Assembly: GCA_964533215.1 (NCBI GenBank)
Contig: CAZHLJ010000008.1
Location: 1 to 64,000, forward strand
Direction: 5' to 3'
Length of the DNA stretch: 64,000 bases
From: Bact-08 sp964533215
GTDB lineage: Bacteria; Bacteroidota; Bacteroidia; Bacteroidales; UBA932
The notes below the pieces were generated by a model. That model saw nothing but the letters and a program-made list of their open reading frames with translations, was not told where the DNA came from and made no database searches. Numbering within the stretch: the stretch's first letter is position 1; the number at the start of each line of letters is the position of its first letter. The position numbers and the translations under genes were made by a program. Of this stretch, positions 10,215-19,301 are shown piece by piece.

Positions 10215-11300
10215 ATGAAAGGCAAAACAGCATTTATTTCTTTTATGGTTTTACTTTTGTGTGGCTACAGTGTGACGGCACAGGTGAAAGGAACCAAATT
10301 CGAGCAAATCAGTTTCAATGAGGCTATTGCCAAGGCTACAGCTGGTAAGAAGATGATTTTTATTGACTGTTATACAAAATGGTGCGCTCCATGCGCTAAA
10401 ATGGCGATGCAAATTTTCCCGATGGAGGAGTGTGCAAACTATTTTAACCCCAAATTTGTATGCCTTAAAGTAGATATGGAGGCGGGCGAAGGGAAAGAAC
10501 TTATGAAAAAGTTCGATGTAACAGCATTCCCGACATTTCTGATTTTGGATTCGAAGGGAGCTGAATTAAATCGTATTGTAGGAGCCGCGAATGATGCGTC
10601 ATCATTCATTAAGCGTGTCGAAGAGGCTTTGTTGCCAGATAATTCACTGGTATCCTTAAAAAAGACTTATGAAGCAGACAAAACGATGGCAAACGGTATA
10701 AAATATGTAAAAGCCATTATGGAGTACGGAAAAGATACCGGCCCTGTATTGGATAGTATATATAAAAATGCCGGGGATTTTGAACGTTACGACACTCAAT
10801 TCATGGAACTTTTCTTCACTAATCTGGATTACCGGAGCGAACGCTTCGATAGGCTCATGCTTGATAAGCCTTACCTGAACAGGGCTTTGGGTACTGAAAC
10901 TGTCAACAGAATGATTTTCAATCTGTATCGCAAGGGGATGTACCTCGTAGCTGACGAACGCCCGCATGACTATACTGTTGCAGATGTACGCAAAGCCGCT
11001 TTGCTCACATCGTTGTTGAATATGCCTTTTGACGAAGCGGAAACGCACCTTTGCAATATAGCTTTGTTCGTAATTCAGAAAGACTATGATGGAATGATTG
11101 GTTATTACAATCATTACGTTATGAACCTACCTAACAATTCGGCTTTTAAGGGAATTCTTAACGCATTGCTGAGTAGTAAAGTATCCAGATTTTCTCCTGA
11201 ACAGCGTAAGGCAACAAAGGCTTATTTTGAGAAAGCAGCTAAAAGCTACGGTTACGAAGCTAATCAGTATTCTTGCATGCAAGGATCTATTAAAGATTAA
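10215..11300 (+). CDS. Exported thioredoxin-family protein
   Basis: 361 residues. A signal peptide (to about residue 22, SVTAQ) is followed by a thioredoxin domain with KWCAPC (Cys57, Cys60) and a cis-Pro segment (TAFPTFLILD). The C-terminal 200 residues are helical with no motif I recognise. Placed directly after another thioredoxin-like gene and before a terminator, it ends the susCD operon. It may work with its neighbour on Cys-containing imported peptides (inference). Confidence 0.87.
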   Translation: MKGKTAFISFMVLLLCGYSVTAQVKGTKFEQISFNEAIAKATAGKKMIFIDCYTKWCAPCAKMAMQIFPMEECANYFNPKFVCLKVDMEAGEGKELMKKFDVTAFPTFLILDSKGAELNRIVGAANDASSFIKRVEEALLPDNSLVSLKKTYEADKTMANGIKYVKAIMEYGKDTGPVLDSIYKNAGDFERYDTQFMELFFTNLDYRSERFDRLMLDKPYLNRALGTETVNRMIFNLYRKGMYLVADERPHDYTVADVRKAALLTSLLNMPFDEAETHLCNIALFVIQKDYDGMIGYYNHYVMNLPNNSAFKGILNALLSSKVSRFSPEQRKATKAYFEKAAKSYGYEANQYSCMQGSIKD

Positions 11301-11332
11301 CCTTTAGAAATAGCGCTCTTAATTGAATTTCC

Positions 11333-11374
11333 GGAGCGGTTTTGGAATTTTATATTTCCGAGGCCGCTCCTTTG
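11333..11374 (+). terminator. Terminator after the susCD/thioredoxin genes
   Basis: GGAGCGG at 11333-11339 pairs with CCGCTCC at 11364-11370, followed by a short T run. The T tract is weak, so read-through into the tldD-like gene is possible. Confidence 0.6.
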
Positions 11375-11418
11375 CTAGATGAATATTAAAATGTAAATCT
11401 TATTTTTAATACAAACCG

Positions 11419-13095
11419 ATGAAAAAAACTTTATTATTAACAACCTTTTTGTTGGTCTTTGCTTCACTGCCTGCTCAGGACAAGATGCTGGACCTTTTGA
11501 AAGAGGAGCTTAAAAGTCAGATGGCTACACTTCAAAAGGGAGAGTATCCACCTTATTATATGAACTACAGGGTAATAGATAATTACACCCGTGTTATAAA
11601 ATCTTCGATGGGTGGAACCAACACTGTAGAGGAGGATAAGCAGGTTATATTTGTTCCTCAGGTCCGAATCGGGTCTCCTGATTTCGACAATTTTCATGAG
11701 ATGCAAAATGGAGCCCCTGCCATTAGCCTTGGTGGACGCTCTTCAACCCTTTTGCCAATTGATATCCAAAGTAGTCCGGCGGCATTTAAGGAGATAATAC
11801 GTGAAGAGGTTAACAGCCGTTATAAATTCGCAAAGTCAAATTTCGAAACTGCTATAGCAAAAAAAGGTGTCAATGTTGAAAATGAAGATAAATCGCCGGA
11901 TTTTACTGAGGCAAAAGCCGAAAAATATTTCGAGCCGGCTCTCAAAAGTGATCAAATTACCTTTGATATAGACTTATGGAAGAAGAAACTGAATAAGTAT
12001 ACAGCTTCACTTGCAGAAAACAAAGATCTGATTTACGCCAACGCCATACTGAGTTATGAAATCTGGAGAAAATATTTTGTTTCTACTGAGGGAGCAGAAA
12101 TTGCCGAAAACAGAGTTTATATACTTTTAACTATAAGTGGATCTTCAATGGCTGAAGATGGTATGGAACTTCCATTGAATAAAAGTTATATGGCTTTTAC
12201 ACTTGATGAACTACCTTCCGAATCAGTAATCAATAAAGATATAAAAGCAATGTCTGCAAAACTCTCCGAATTGAAGGCAGCTCCACTTGTACAACCATTT
12301 ACCGGGCCGGCTTTATTGTCAGGTTCTGCTAGTGGTGTCTTTTTCCATGAGATATTTGGGCATAGGGTTGAAGGTCAAAAGATGAAAAGCGATACAGACG
12401 GTCAGACATTTAAAAATATGGTTGGGGATTATGTACTTCCAAAAAGCCTTAGTGTGTATATGGATCCTACTATGCAGAAATATCATGGACATCCATTGAA
12501 TGGGTATTATATCTTTGACGAACAGGGCGTAAGAGGAGAGCGAGTTGAAGTGGTGAAAGATGGTAAGTTGGAAAACTTTTTAATGACCAGAACCGGACTT
12601 ACAGGATTTCTCAAATCAAACGGTCATGCCAGAGCTGAATTTGAATATGACCCTACATCCCGGCAGTCAAATTTAATAGTGGAAACCAATGAATACAAAA
12701 GTGATACTGAACTTAGAAAACTTTTGATTGATGAGGCAAAAAAGCAGGGTAAGGAATATGGGTATTTCATTAAATCTGTTACTGGTGGTTTCACCCAGAT
12801 AGGCAGGTCTGTTACAAATTCATTCAATGTTACCCCGCTTGAGGTTTATAAAATTTATGTAGATGGAAGAAAAGATGAACTTGTAAGAGGTGTGGATATG
12901 ATTGGAACGCCACTCTCAATGTTCTCAAATATTGAATATGCGGGTGGTGATTTTGAAGTATTTACCGGAATATGTGGTGCCACATCAGGGAATGTCCCTG
13001 TGACTGCAGTCTCACCAACCATCCTTGTAAACAAAGTTGAGCTTCAAAAAAAGGCAAAGCCGACTGTAACACCAGCTTTATTACCTCGCCCGTAA
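11419..13095 (+). CDS. Secreted TldD-like metalloprotease
   Basis: 558 residues with an N-terminal signal peptide (ends LPAQ), so it is exported, unlike the cytoplasmic TldD of E. coli. It carries the TldD zinc motif HExxxH at residues 310-315 (HEIFGH) inside a GSASGVFFHEIFGHRVEGQ context, and a later GGFTQIG segment typical of the family. TldD acts with TldE on unfolded or extended peptides passing through a narrow tunnel. The next gene is the TldE-like partner. Together with the SusCD import genes upstream it could trim imported peptides in the periplasm (inference). Confidence 0.85.
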   Translation: MKKTLLLTTFLLVFASLPAQDKMLDLLKEELKSQMATLQKGEYPPYYMNYRVIDNYTRVIKSSMGGTNTVEEDKQVIFVPQVRIGSPDFDNFHEMQNGAPAISLGGRSSTLLPIDIQSSPAAFKEIIREEVNSRYKFAKSNFETAIAKKGVNVENEDKSPDFTEAKAEKYFEPALKSDQITFDIDLWKKKLNKYTASLAENKDLIYANAILSYEIWRKYFVSTEGAEIAENRVYILLTISGSSMAEDGMELPLNKSYMAFTLDELPSESVINKDIKAMSAKLSELKAAPLVQPFTGPALLSGSASGVFFHEIFGHRVEGQKMKSDTDGQTFKNMVGDYVLPKSLSVYMDPTMQKYHGHPLNGYYIFDEQGVRGERVEVVKDGKLENFLMTRTGLTGFLKSNGHARAEFEYDPTSRQSNLIVETNEYKSDTELRKLLIDEAKKQGKEYGYFIKSVTGGFTQIGRSVTNSFNVTPLEVYKIYVDGRKDELVRGVDMIGTPLSMFSNIEYAGGDFEVFTGICGATSGNVPVTAVSPTILVNKVELQKKAKPTVTPALLPRP

Positions 13096-13122
13096 TAATA
13101 AACAATTATTAATATTTAAGAG

Positions 13123-14829
13123 ATGAAAAAAACATATATAATATTAAGAACAATTTGCGTACTACTTCTCATTCAGGTTGTATCAGTATTTCCAATGTTT
13201 GGGCAGAAAAGCGATGGCGTCATATTTAAAGCCATGCAGGATGAGATGACCCGCACAAAAAACGGACTTCATCTACCGGATGCACCGGCGACATTTTTTA
13301 TTGGCTACACTATGGCCGAAAACAGATATGTGTCTGTAAGCAGCACACTTGGAGCCGTTACATATATTAAAGAGAGTCCTAAAGAGAGATTTAATACTGT
13401 AAATCTTTATGTCGGAGATAATCAGTTTTCAAGTGATTACTCATATACAGGCAATGGTGTAAATTCCAGCTCTTTTACTTGTGCAGATGATAATTATGAT
13501 CAATTAAGAATGAATTTCTGGAGGACATCTGATGTGGCATATAAATTTGCCGTAGAGGTATATAAATCTAAAAAAGCCGGAATCAAGACAGCAACGCTGT
13601 CAAATGAAGAAAAGGCTTTACCGGATATGCTCCCTTTAAATAAAGTTGAAGTATCAACATCCGAGATGCCGGAATTTAATCCTGACAGAAAGGTCTATGA
13701 GGACCTTTCCAAGAGTTTATCCAGGATTTTCATTAAATATCCGGATATTTTCTCTTCCTCTGTGGATATTGATGGAATTCAGACCATTTATTACTATTTT
13801 ACCACAGAGGGTACAAAAATCAAAGAGCCGGTTGAATTCATTGCGGTCACTATGAGCGGTAAAGTCAGAAATTCTAACGGGCAGCTTCTGGAGGATAGAA
13901 ACGTCATATACGCAAAATCTTTTGATAAACTTCCCTCAGTAGAGGCTCTTTCCTCAGCTGTGGATAAATTTGCAGCTCACCTTGAGACTCTCCGTGCAGC
14001 AGCCAATATGGACGAATACTATCTTGGTCCCGTGCTTTTTGAAAATGCTGCCTCTGCAGAAATATTTGCATGGAATCTTGTATCTCCATCAGGTATAATG
14101 GCATTCAGAAATCCAATTAGAGTAAATTCGTCTGTTTACAGAGCTGAAAATCTAAATGGAGTACTCGGCGTAAAACCATTGGAAGACAGAATTAACAAAA
14201 AGGTGATTGACAGCAGGCTGAATGTCACAAATTGTACAGATCTCAAGGAATACAAAGGAGAATCATTGATAGGATCCTATAGTTATGATGCTCAAGGAGT
14301 AGCGCCGGCTAAAGAACTGAAAATAATAGAGAACGGTATATTAAAATCTCTGTTGAGTACAAGAGCTCCTACCAAAAAAATTAAGGAATCTACAGGAAGT
14401 CTTAGATTTGGCGCGACACCACGGGCAATTTCAATTGGAGTTGCTCCGGGGACACTTGTTATATCTGCTCCAAATGGCGCAACTTCTGCGGAATTAAAGA
14501 CACAGCTTATCAACGCTGCTAAAGAAGAGGGCTTGGATTACGCATATATTGTACGAAACATTACCGGAGATGTGAATCAGTATATTTACAAAGTGTCTGT
14601 AAAGGATGGTTCCGAGTCGATTCTGACTGGTGCTGAAATATCTCCTGTCCAGCTTTCTGAACTAAAAAGAGTACTTGGAGTAAATAAGGAACAGACTGTT
14701 TATAATTATTTGTATAAAAGCAATATACCCACTTCTATTATTGCTCCTGAATCTATTCTTATAGAAGATGTTGAGATTATGAACAAGGCTCTCGACGTTC
14801 AGGATGAGTCTCCGTTGATCAAAAAATGA
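13123..14829 (+). CDS. Secreted TldE/PmbA-like partner lacking the zinc motif
   Basis: 568 residues with a signal peptide (to about residue 28, FPMFGQ). It is related throughout to the preceding protein. At the position of its zinc motif (GPVLFENAASAEIFAWNLVS against GPALLSGSASGVFFHEIFG) this copy has no HExxxH. That matches the TldD/TldE heterodimer, where only TldD binds metal. It starts 27 bp after the tldD-like gene and is followed by a strong terminator. It is probably the structural half of a secreted TldDE protease. Confidence 0.8.
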   Translation: MKKTYIILRTICVLLLIQVVSVFPMFGQKSDGVIFKAMQDEMTRTKNGLHLPDAPATFFIGYTMAENRYVSVSSTLGAVTYIKESPKERFNTVNLYVGDNQFSSDYSYTGNGVNSSSFTCADDNYDQLRMNFWRTSDVAYKFAVEVYKSKKAGIKTATLSNEEKALPDMLPLNKVEVSTSEMPEFNPDRKVYEDLSKSLSRIFIKYPDIFSSSVDIDGIQTIYYYFTTEGTKIKEPVEFIAVTMSGKVRNSNGQLLEDRNVIYAKSFDKLPSVEALSSAVDKFAAHLETLRAAANMDEYYLGPVLFENAASAEIFAWNLVSPSGIMAFRNPIRVNSSVYRAENLNGVLGVKPLEDRINKKVIDSRLNVTNCTDLKEYKGESLIGSYSYDAQGVAPAKELKIIENGILKSLLSTRAPTKKIKESTGSLRFGATPRAISIGVAPGTLVISAPNGATSAELKTQLINAAKEEGLDYAYIVRNITGDVNQYIYKVSVKDGSESILTGAEISPVQLSELKRVLGVNKEQTVYNYLYKSNIPTSIIAPESILIEDVEIMNKALDVQDESPLIKK

Positions 14830-14878
14830 TGTAAACACAAATATTATTCCGGTTAAGTATAAGCTATTAATGTTCGCT

Positions 14879-14922
14879 GGGATTGAGCTCTAAATTAAAT
14901 TAGACTCAATCCCTTTGTTTTT
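14879..14922 (+). terminator. Strong terminator after the tldE-like gene
   Basis: A perfect 9-bp stem (GGGATTGAG 14879-14887 with CTCAATCCC 14905-14913) is followed by TTTGTTTTT. Confidence 0.85.
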
Positions 14923-14946
14923 GAATACTTACAATGAGGAATAAAG

Positions 14947-15012
14947 CTCCCACTCAGTGAGTGCAGCGTAAAAAAACGACCGGCGCTCCATATACAAATA
15001 ATATCAATAATT
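14947..15012. repeat. Partial left arm of the palindrome repeat (outer copy)
   Basis: The sequence cccactcagtgagtgcagcg, followed by a taaaaaaacgaccggcgc block, matches the left arm of the 190-bp palindrome. It can pair with the right-half unit at 15238-15343, so copy 2 appears nested inside an older copy. Confidence 0.55.
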
Positions 15013-15028
15013 TTTTTGTATCAACAGC

Positions 15029-15220
15029 TGATAGTACAACAGCCGCAGTGGCATTGCAAAAGAAAATTTGGGACCCACTTAAGGAGCAAGCGTAAAAAAA
15101 CAACCGGCGCCTGTCTCCAAATCTATACCAGCATAATCAAGAAGGCGCATTTGTTTTTTAGCGAGCGACTTTTTAGTGGGTAAATTTGGTTGCCATGCCA
15201 GCCAGGCTGTTGTACTACAA
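15029..15220. repeat. Long imperfect palindrome repeat, copy 2
   Basis: 192 bp, nearly identical to 485-673. The ends pair as gtacaacagcc (left) with ggctgttgtac (right). The arms pair along most of their length around a loop at about 15112-15140. It lies between a terminator and the helicase gene. Confidence 0.8.
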
Positions 15221-15237
15221 AATAAGATGCAAAAACA

Positions 15238-15343
15238 CTGGCATAATCAAAAGGGCGCATTTGTTTTTTAGCGGAATGAACGCGATGTGGGTAATCCCGG
15301 TGCAGATATCCGAGAACCGCACTTCTCTCAAAAGCACCTTGAC
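15238..15343. repeat. Right-half unit of the palindrome repeat (outer copy)
   Basis: Matches 692-797, including the end cgcacttc...aaaagcaccttgac. It sits directly before the helicase promoter, as the other copy sits before the sigma-factor promoter. Confidence 0.65.
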
Positions 15344-15386
15344 AGAAAATCAGTCCACACTTTCTCCTTATTTGAAAGCTTATAGA

Positions 15387-15395
15387 TATATTTGC
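15387..15395 (+). promoter_or_regulatory. -7 promoter element of the helicase gene
   Basis: TATATTTGC matches TAnnTTTGY. With a start site near 15401 it supports ATG 15417 as the start codon and rules out the longer frame that begins inside the repeat. Confidence 0.6.
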
Positions 15396-15416
15396 ATATT
15401 AAACCAAAGCTTTTTG

Positions 15417-16829
15417 ATGGGAGTAGAGACCTTTCTATATGACAAAATGGTATCTAAGTTGGGCTTCGAACCAACCTCTTGCCAGAAAAATCTTTTTGAA
15501 TCATTATCACGATTTATAGCCGAAAGCCAGAAACATGAGATAATGCTCATAAACGGCTATGCAGGAACCGGCAAGACATCAGCAATCGCAGCACTTGTCT
15601 CAACCCTCAAGGAGTTTGAAATGAATGTGATCCTGATGGCACCGACAGGCAGGGCCGCCAAGGTGCTGTCGAATTTCACAGGAACAAGAGCATTCACTAT
15701 CCACAAACAGATATACAGACAGAAATCTATGAGCGATGGGGTAGGAATGTTTACCCTTAACATAAATCACAACAAAGATACAATCTTCATAGTAGATGAG
15801 GCATCACTCCTTTCAAATGGAGGCGGAGAACTCTCCTCTTTCGGCTCGGGACGTCTTCTGGACGATTTGGTTTACTTTGTCAATTCAAACGATAACAACA
15901 AACTTCTACTGATGGGCGACTCAGCACAGCTTCCGCCAATCGGAATGTCCATTTCAGAGGCATTGAATCCCGACTTTCTGACACAATACGCAGAGGTGAG
16001 GTTTTCTCAACTTAAGAGTGTTGTACGCCAGGCTAAAGAGTCAGGAATACTCCGTAATGCAACAATTCTCAGAGAGATGATAGAGAGTGGTAATATTGAT
16101 TATCCCAACTTTGAGCTGACTGGATTTGACGATGTTGCAAGGATATCAGGGGGCGAATTGCTGGAAGAGCTTGGAAGCTCATTTGACAATGTAGGTATGG
16201 ATGAAACACTTGTCCTATGCCGGTCAAACAAGCGTGCGAACAGGTATAATCAAGGAATAAGGGCGAAAATCCTATACAGGGAAGAGAGACTTAACAAAGG
16301 TGACAAGCTGATGGTGGTCAAGAACTGCTATCAGTTTCTGGATGATATAGAAGAGATGGATTTCATTGCTAATGGAGATGTGGCTGAACTGGTCAAGATT
16401 TCTAAATACGAAGAGAGGTACGGCTTAAATTTTGCTGAGGCAACGCTCCGTTTTGTAGATTATAATGATGCAGAGATAAATGCCAAAATAATATTGGATA
16501 CTTTGGACAGTGAAACAGCATCTTTGGGAATGGAACAGCAGAGAAGATTGTTTGCAGAGATAATGGAGGATTATTCCAACATCAAATCCAAGCGAAAGCG
16601 AGTGGCGGCAGTAAGGGAAGACAAGTATTTCAATGCCTTGCAGATTAAATTTGCATCAGCCATAACTTGTCACAAATCCCAGGGTGGCCAGTGGAAGAGA
16701 ATATTTATAGACAACCCGTTCTGGAGTAATGAGATAACCATAGATGACCTTAAATGGCTCTATACGGCACTCACCAGAGCCGTGGAAAAGGTCTATTTTG
16801 TCAATTTTAACAACAAGTTTTTCAAATAA
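15417..16829 (+). CDS. RecD-like ATP-dependent DNA helicase (UvrD_C_2 type)
   Basis: About 470 residues. Walker A (NGYAGTGKT) lies about 40 residues from the start and Walker B follows (IFIVDEASLL). The C-terminus has the RecD/UvrD_C_2 motifs (AITCHKSQGGQWKRIFID, then WLYTALTRA). It is a single-polypeptide SF1B-type helicase of the RecD2/Pif1 class, thought to act in replication or repair. The open frame extends upstream to 15186, but those residues are translated repeat. ATG 15417 follows a promoter element and is the probable start. The dipeptidyl peptidase gene follows after 8 bp. Confidence 0.88.
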   Translation: MGVETFLYDKMVSKLGFEPTSCQKNLFESLSRFIAESQKHEIMLINGYAGTGKTSAIAALVSTLKEFEMNVILMAPTGRAAKVLSNFTGTRAFTIHKQIYRQKSMSDGVGMFTLNINHNKDTIFIVDEASLLSNGGGELSSFGSGRLLDDLVYFVNSNDNNKLLLMGDSAQLPPIGMSISEALNPDFLTQYAEVRFSQLKSVVRQAKESGILRNATILREMIESGNIDYPNFELTGFDDVARISGGELLEELGSSFDNVGMDETLVLCRSNKRANRYNQGIRAKILYREERLNKGDKLMVVKNCYQFLDDIEEMDFIANGDVAELVKISKYEERYGLNFAEATLRFVDYNDAEINAKIILDTLDSETASLGMEQQRRLFAEIMEDYSNIKSKRKRVAAVREDKYFNALQIKFASAITCHKSQGGQWKRIFIDNPFWSNEITIDDLKWLYTALTRAVEKVYFVNFNNKFFK

Positions 16830-16837
16830 TAGATATA

Positions 16838-18892
16838 ATGAACTATTTACACATTTTACGTAGGATAACAGCCATATCCATACTGTGGGTATCGTTTTCT
16901 GCACCAACTTTTGCACAGGCAGTCAGACCAGTATCAATGCCGGTGTCATGGAAAGACAATCACACACTGATAATTGCCAGACAATCCGGAATGAAGAGGA
17001 GTTTATCTGAGTACGATATTGTTACCAAGGCAATCAAGGAGATAGCAATGGAGACAAAAGGTGCTATGTTGCCCAAGATTCCCGGTTTGAAGGCTTCAGA
17101 CATGAATCCTACATTATCACCTGACTCTTCCAGGATTGCATTCACCCGAGACAATGACTTGTATTCAATTGATATAAGGACGGGTGTTGAGACCAGATAT
17201 ACATTTGATGGTTCAAAGGTCATTCTGAACGGACGTGCATCGTGGGTCTATTATGAAGAGATATTTGGCAGAAAGACTCAGTATTCTGCTTTCTGGTGGT
17301 CGCCTGACAGCAAAAGGCTGGCATTTTACAGATTTGACGATTCAAAGGTTCCGATGTTTCCGATATATCATTCTGATGGTCAGCACGGATTTATAGAGGA
17401 GACAAGATATCCCATGGCAGGAGATCCAAATCCTATTGTGAAGGTTGGTATTGTGCCTGCTGCCGGAGGAGAGGTTGTCTGGGCTGATTTTGATCCGTCG
17501 GTTGATCAGTATTTCGGGACACCTTACTGGACTTCGGGAGGAAAATCCTTGTTGGTTCAATGGATGGACAGGGAACAGAGCAATATGACACTCTATTCGG
17601 TTGATCCGACTACAGGCTCCAAGAATCCTCTCTATAAAGAGTATCAGAAGACTTGGATTGAATGGATAGATGAGATAAGGTTTGGTGAAAAAGGGTTCTA
17701 TTTTGTAAGGGATTTTGATCTTTGGGAGCAAATCTACTTTCAGTCTTATGATGGCAAGAACCTGGTAAAGCTTACCGAGGGTAAGAACTGGGCTACAAAA
17801 ATCATAGACCTTGATGAGAAGGCTGGTAAAATATTTTATTCTTCGAGGTGTGATTCTCCGGTAAGAAATGATTTATATGCTGTGACTTGGAATAATAAGT
17901 TTGAAAAGAGAATCAGCAAGCTTTCTGTCGGGGATTTCAACTATGACGGGATTTTGCTCTCTCCTGACAAGAGACATTTTGTTTCAGTGGCGTCAAACAT
18001 AAGTACTCCGCATAGGCTCTTACTTATTGCAACAGGCAAGGGAGGCGTGGTTAAACCTGGAGAGATACGTGTGATAGAGGATGGTAAAGGTACGGAGTCT
18101 GAATTTGCCAAACTTCCTGCAACTGATATGATGTTCATTACAACCTCAGATGGGTATAAGCTGCCGGCATCAATTATTTGGCCATACAACATGGACAGAA
18201 GCAAAAAGTATCCTGTGCTTTTGAGTATCTATGGCGGACCTAACTCTCCGCAGGTTATGGACAAGTGGAGGACTCCCGGGGAAACGTCAATCAGGCTTGC
18301 CAAGGCCGGGGTGATACAGATAAGTATAGAGAACAGGGCTGCCGGTTACTGTGGAAAGGAGGGAGAGAATTTTATTCATAGAAACCTCGGTAAATATGAG
18401 ATACAGGATTTTATAGAATGGGCAAAACATCTCAGAGCGTTACCTTTTGTAAACGGAGAAAAAATTGGCATAACAGGATTCAGCTTTGGCGGTACAATGA
18501 CAGCTCTTGCTCTTACGGATGGTGCTGAATTCTTCAAATATGGTATTGCCGGAGGCGGGGTGTATGACTGGATGCTTTACGATTCACACTATACTGAAAG
18601 ATATATGGATCATCCAAAGGATAACCCTGAAGGATACCGTAGCTCATCGGTTCTTGGCAAAGTGAACGAATATAAGAGTGAAAATGGATCGTTGCTCTAT
18701 CTGACTCACGGGACAGGAGATGACAATGTCCACATGCAGAACACTATGCAGTTGATAGATTCTCTCCAGAAGGCCGGGAAGCATTTTGAACTGATGCTCT
18801 ACCCTGGTGGCAAACATGGTTACAGAGGATATCAGAGCCAACATTCCGACAAAGAGGAGATGGAGTTCTGGGAAAAGACACTTCTTAAATAG
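16838..18892 (+). CDS. Exported dipeptidyl peptidase IV-type serine protease (S9 family)
   Basis: 684 residues. A signal peptide (ends TFAQA) is followed by a beta-propeller (about 40-430; repeated SPDSSRIAF and SPDSKRLAFYR blades) and an alpha/beta-hydrolase domain. The catalytic triad is Ser549 (GFSFGG), Asp628 or Asp629 (GDDNVH) and His660 (KHGY). A YYEEI pair of Glu in the propeller is typical of enzymes that bind the free N-terminus. It should remove Xaa-Pro dipeptides from peptides in the periplasm, in line with a peptide-fermenting lifestyle. A terminator follows. Confidence 0.92.
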   Translation: MNYLHILRRITAISILWVSFSAPTFAQAVRPVSMPVSWKDNHTLIIARQSGMKRSLSEYDIVTKAIKEIAMETKGAMLPKIPGLKASDMNPTLSPDSSRIAFTRDNDLYSIDIRTGVETRYTFDGSKVILNGRASWVYYEEIFGRKTQYSAFWWSPDSKRLAFYRFDDSKVPMFPIYHSDGQHGFIEETRYPMAGDPNPIVKVGIVPAAGGEVVWADFDPSVDQYFGTPYWTSGGKSLLVQWMDREQSNMTLYSVDPTTGSKNPLYKEYQKTWIEWIDEIRFGEKGFYFVRDFDLWEQIYFQSYDGKNLVKLTEGKNWATKIIDLDEKAGKIFYSSRCDSPVRNDLYAVTWNNKFEKRISKLSVGDFNYDGILLSPDKRHFVSVASNISTPHRLLLIATGKGGVVKPGEIRVIEDGKGTESEFAKLPATDMMFITTSDGYKLPASIIWPYNMDRSKKYPVLLSIYGGPNSPQVMDKWRTPGETSIRLAKAGVIQISIENRAAGYCGKEGENFIHRNLGKYEIQDFIEWAKHLRALPFVNGEKIGITGFSFGGTMTALALTDGAEFFKYGIAGGGVYDWMLYDSHYTERYMDHPKDNPEGYRSSSVLGKVNEYKSENGSLLYLTHGTGDDNVHMQNTMQLIDSLQKAGKHFELMLYPGGKHGYRGYQSQHSDKEEMEFWEKTLLK

Positions 18893-18920
18893 ATATTCAC
18901 TTGGACATTCACATGTGAAT

Positions 18921-18962
18921 AAGGCTTTCTTACTGATAAACAGCAGTAAAGCCTTTGTTTTT
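18921..18962 (+). terminator. Terminator of the dipeptidyl peptidase gene
   Basis: AAGGCTTT at 18921-18928 pairs with AAAGCCTT near 18948-18955, with further pairing above. TTGTTTTTG follows. Confidence 0.75.
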
Positions 18963-18972
18963 GCATAAATAA

Positions 18973-19168
18973 TTGATAGTTCAGCAGCCGCAGTGGCATT
19001 GCAAAGCAGCATTTGGGTACCCACTCAAGGAGCGAGCGTTAAAAAAACAACCGGCGACCTGACTCCAAATCTATATCGACAGAATCAAGAGGGCGCATTT
19101 GTTTTTTAGAGAGCGACTGATAAGTGGGTAAATGCGGTTGCCATGCCAGCCAGGCTGTTGAACTACAA
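18973..19168. repeat. Long imperfect palindrome repeat, copy 3 (diverged)
   Basis: About 196 bp of the same architecture as 485-673 and 15029-15220 but with many substitutions. Several are paired across the stem: gtTCagcagcc on the left with ggctgttGAac on the right, where copy 2 has gtACaacagcc with ggctgttGTac; and GCattt on the left with the complement of GCattt on the right, where copy 2 has AAattt in both. It lies between a plus-strand and a minus-strand gene. Confidence 0.75.
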
Positions 19169-19231
19169 AGCAAGATGCAAAAACTGCGTTGCTGTTGGTG
19201 AGCTTTCCCATGCAGAAGTGGCGACTGTATG

Positions 19232-19268
19232 AAAAAAAAGGATGTCTGGGGTTATATCAGACATCCTT
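19232..19268 (-). terminator. Terminator of the minus-strand gene at 19302
   Basis: An 11-bp perfect stem (19238-19248 with 19258-19268). On the minus strand it is followed by eight T (19239-19232). Confidence 0.85.
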
Positions 19269-19301
19269 CCACCTAACTTGATTATTAACTACAACTCCAT
19301 A

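Noticed and set aside
15186..15416. N-terminal extension of the helicase frame
   Set aside because: It is translated repeat DNA upstream of the promoter element at 15387-15395; ATG 15417 is a better start.
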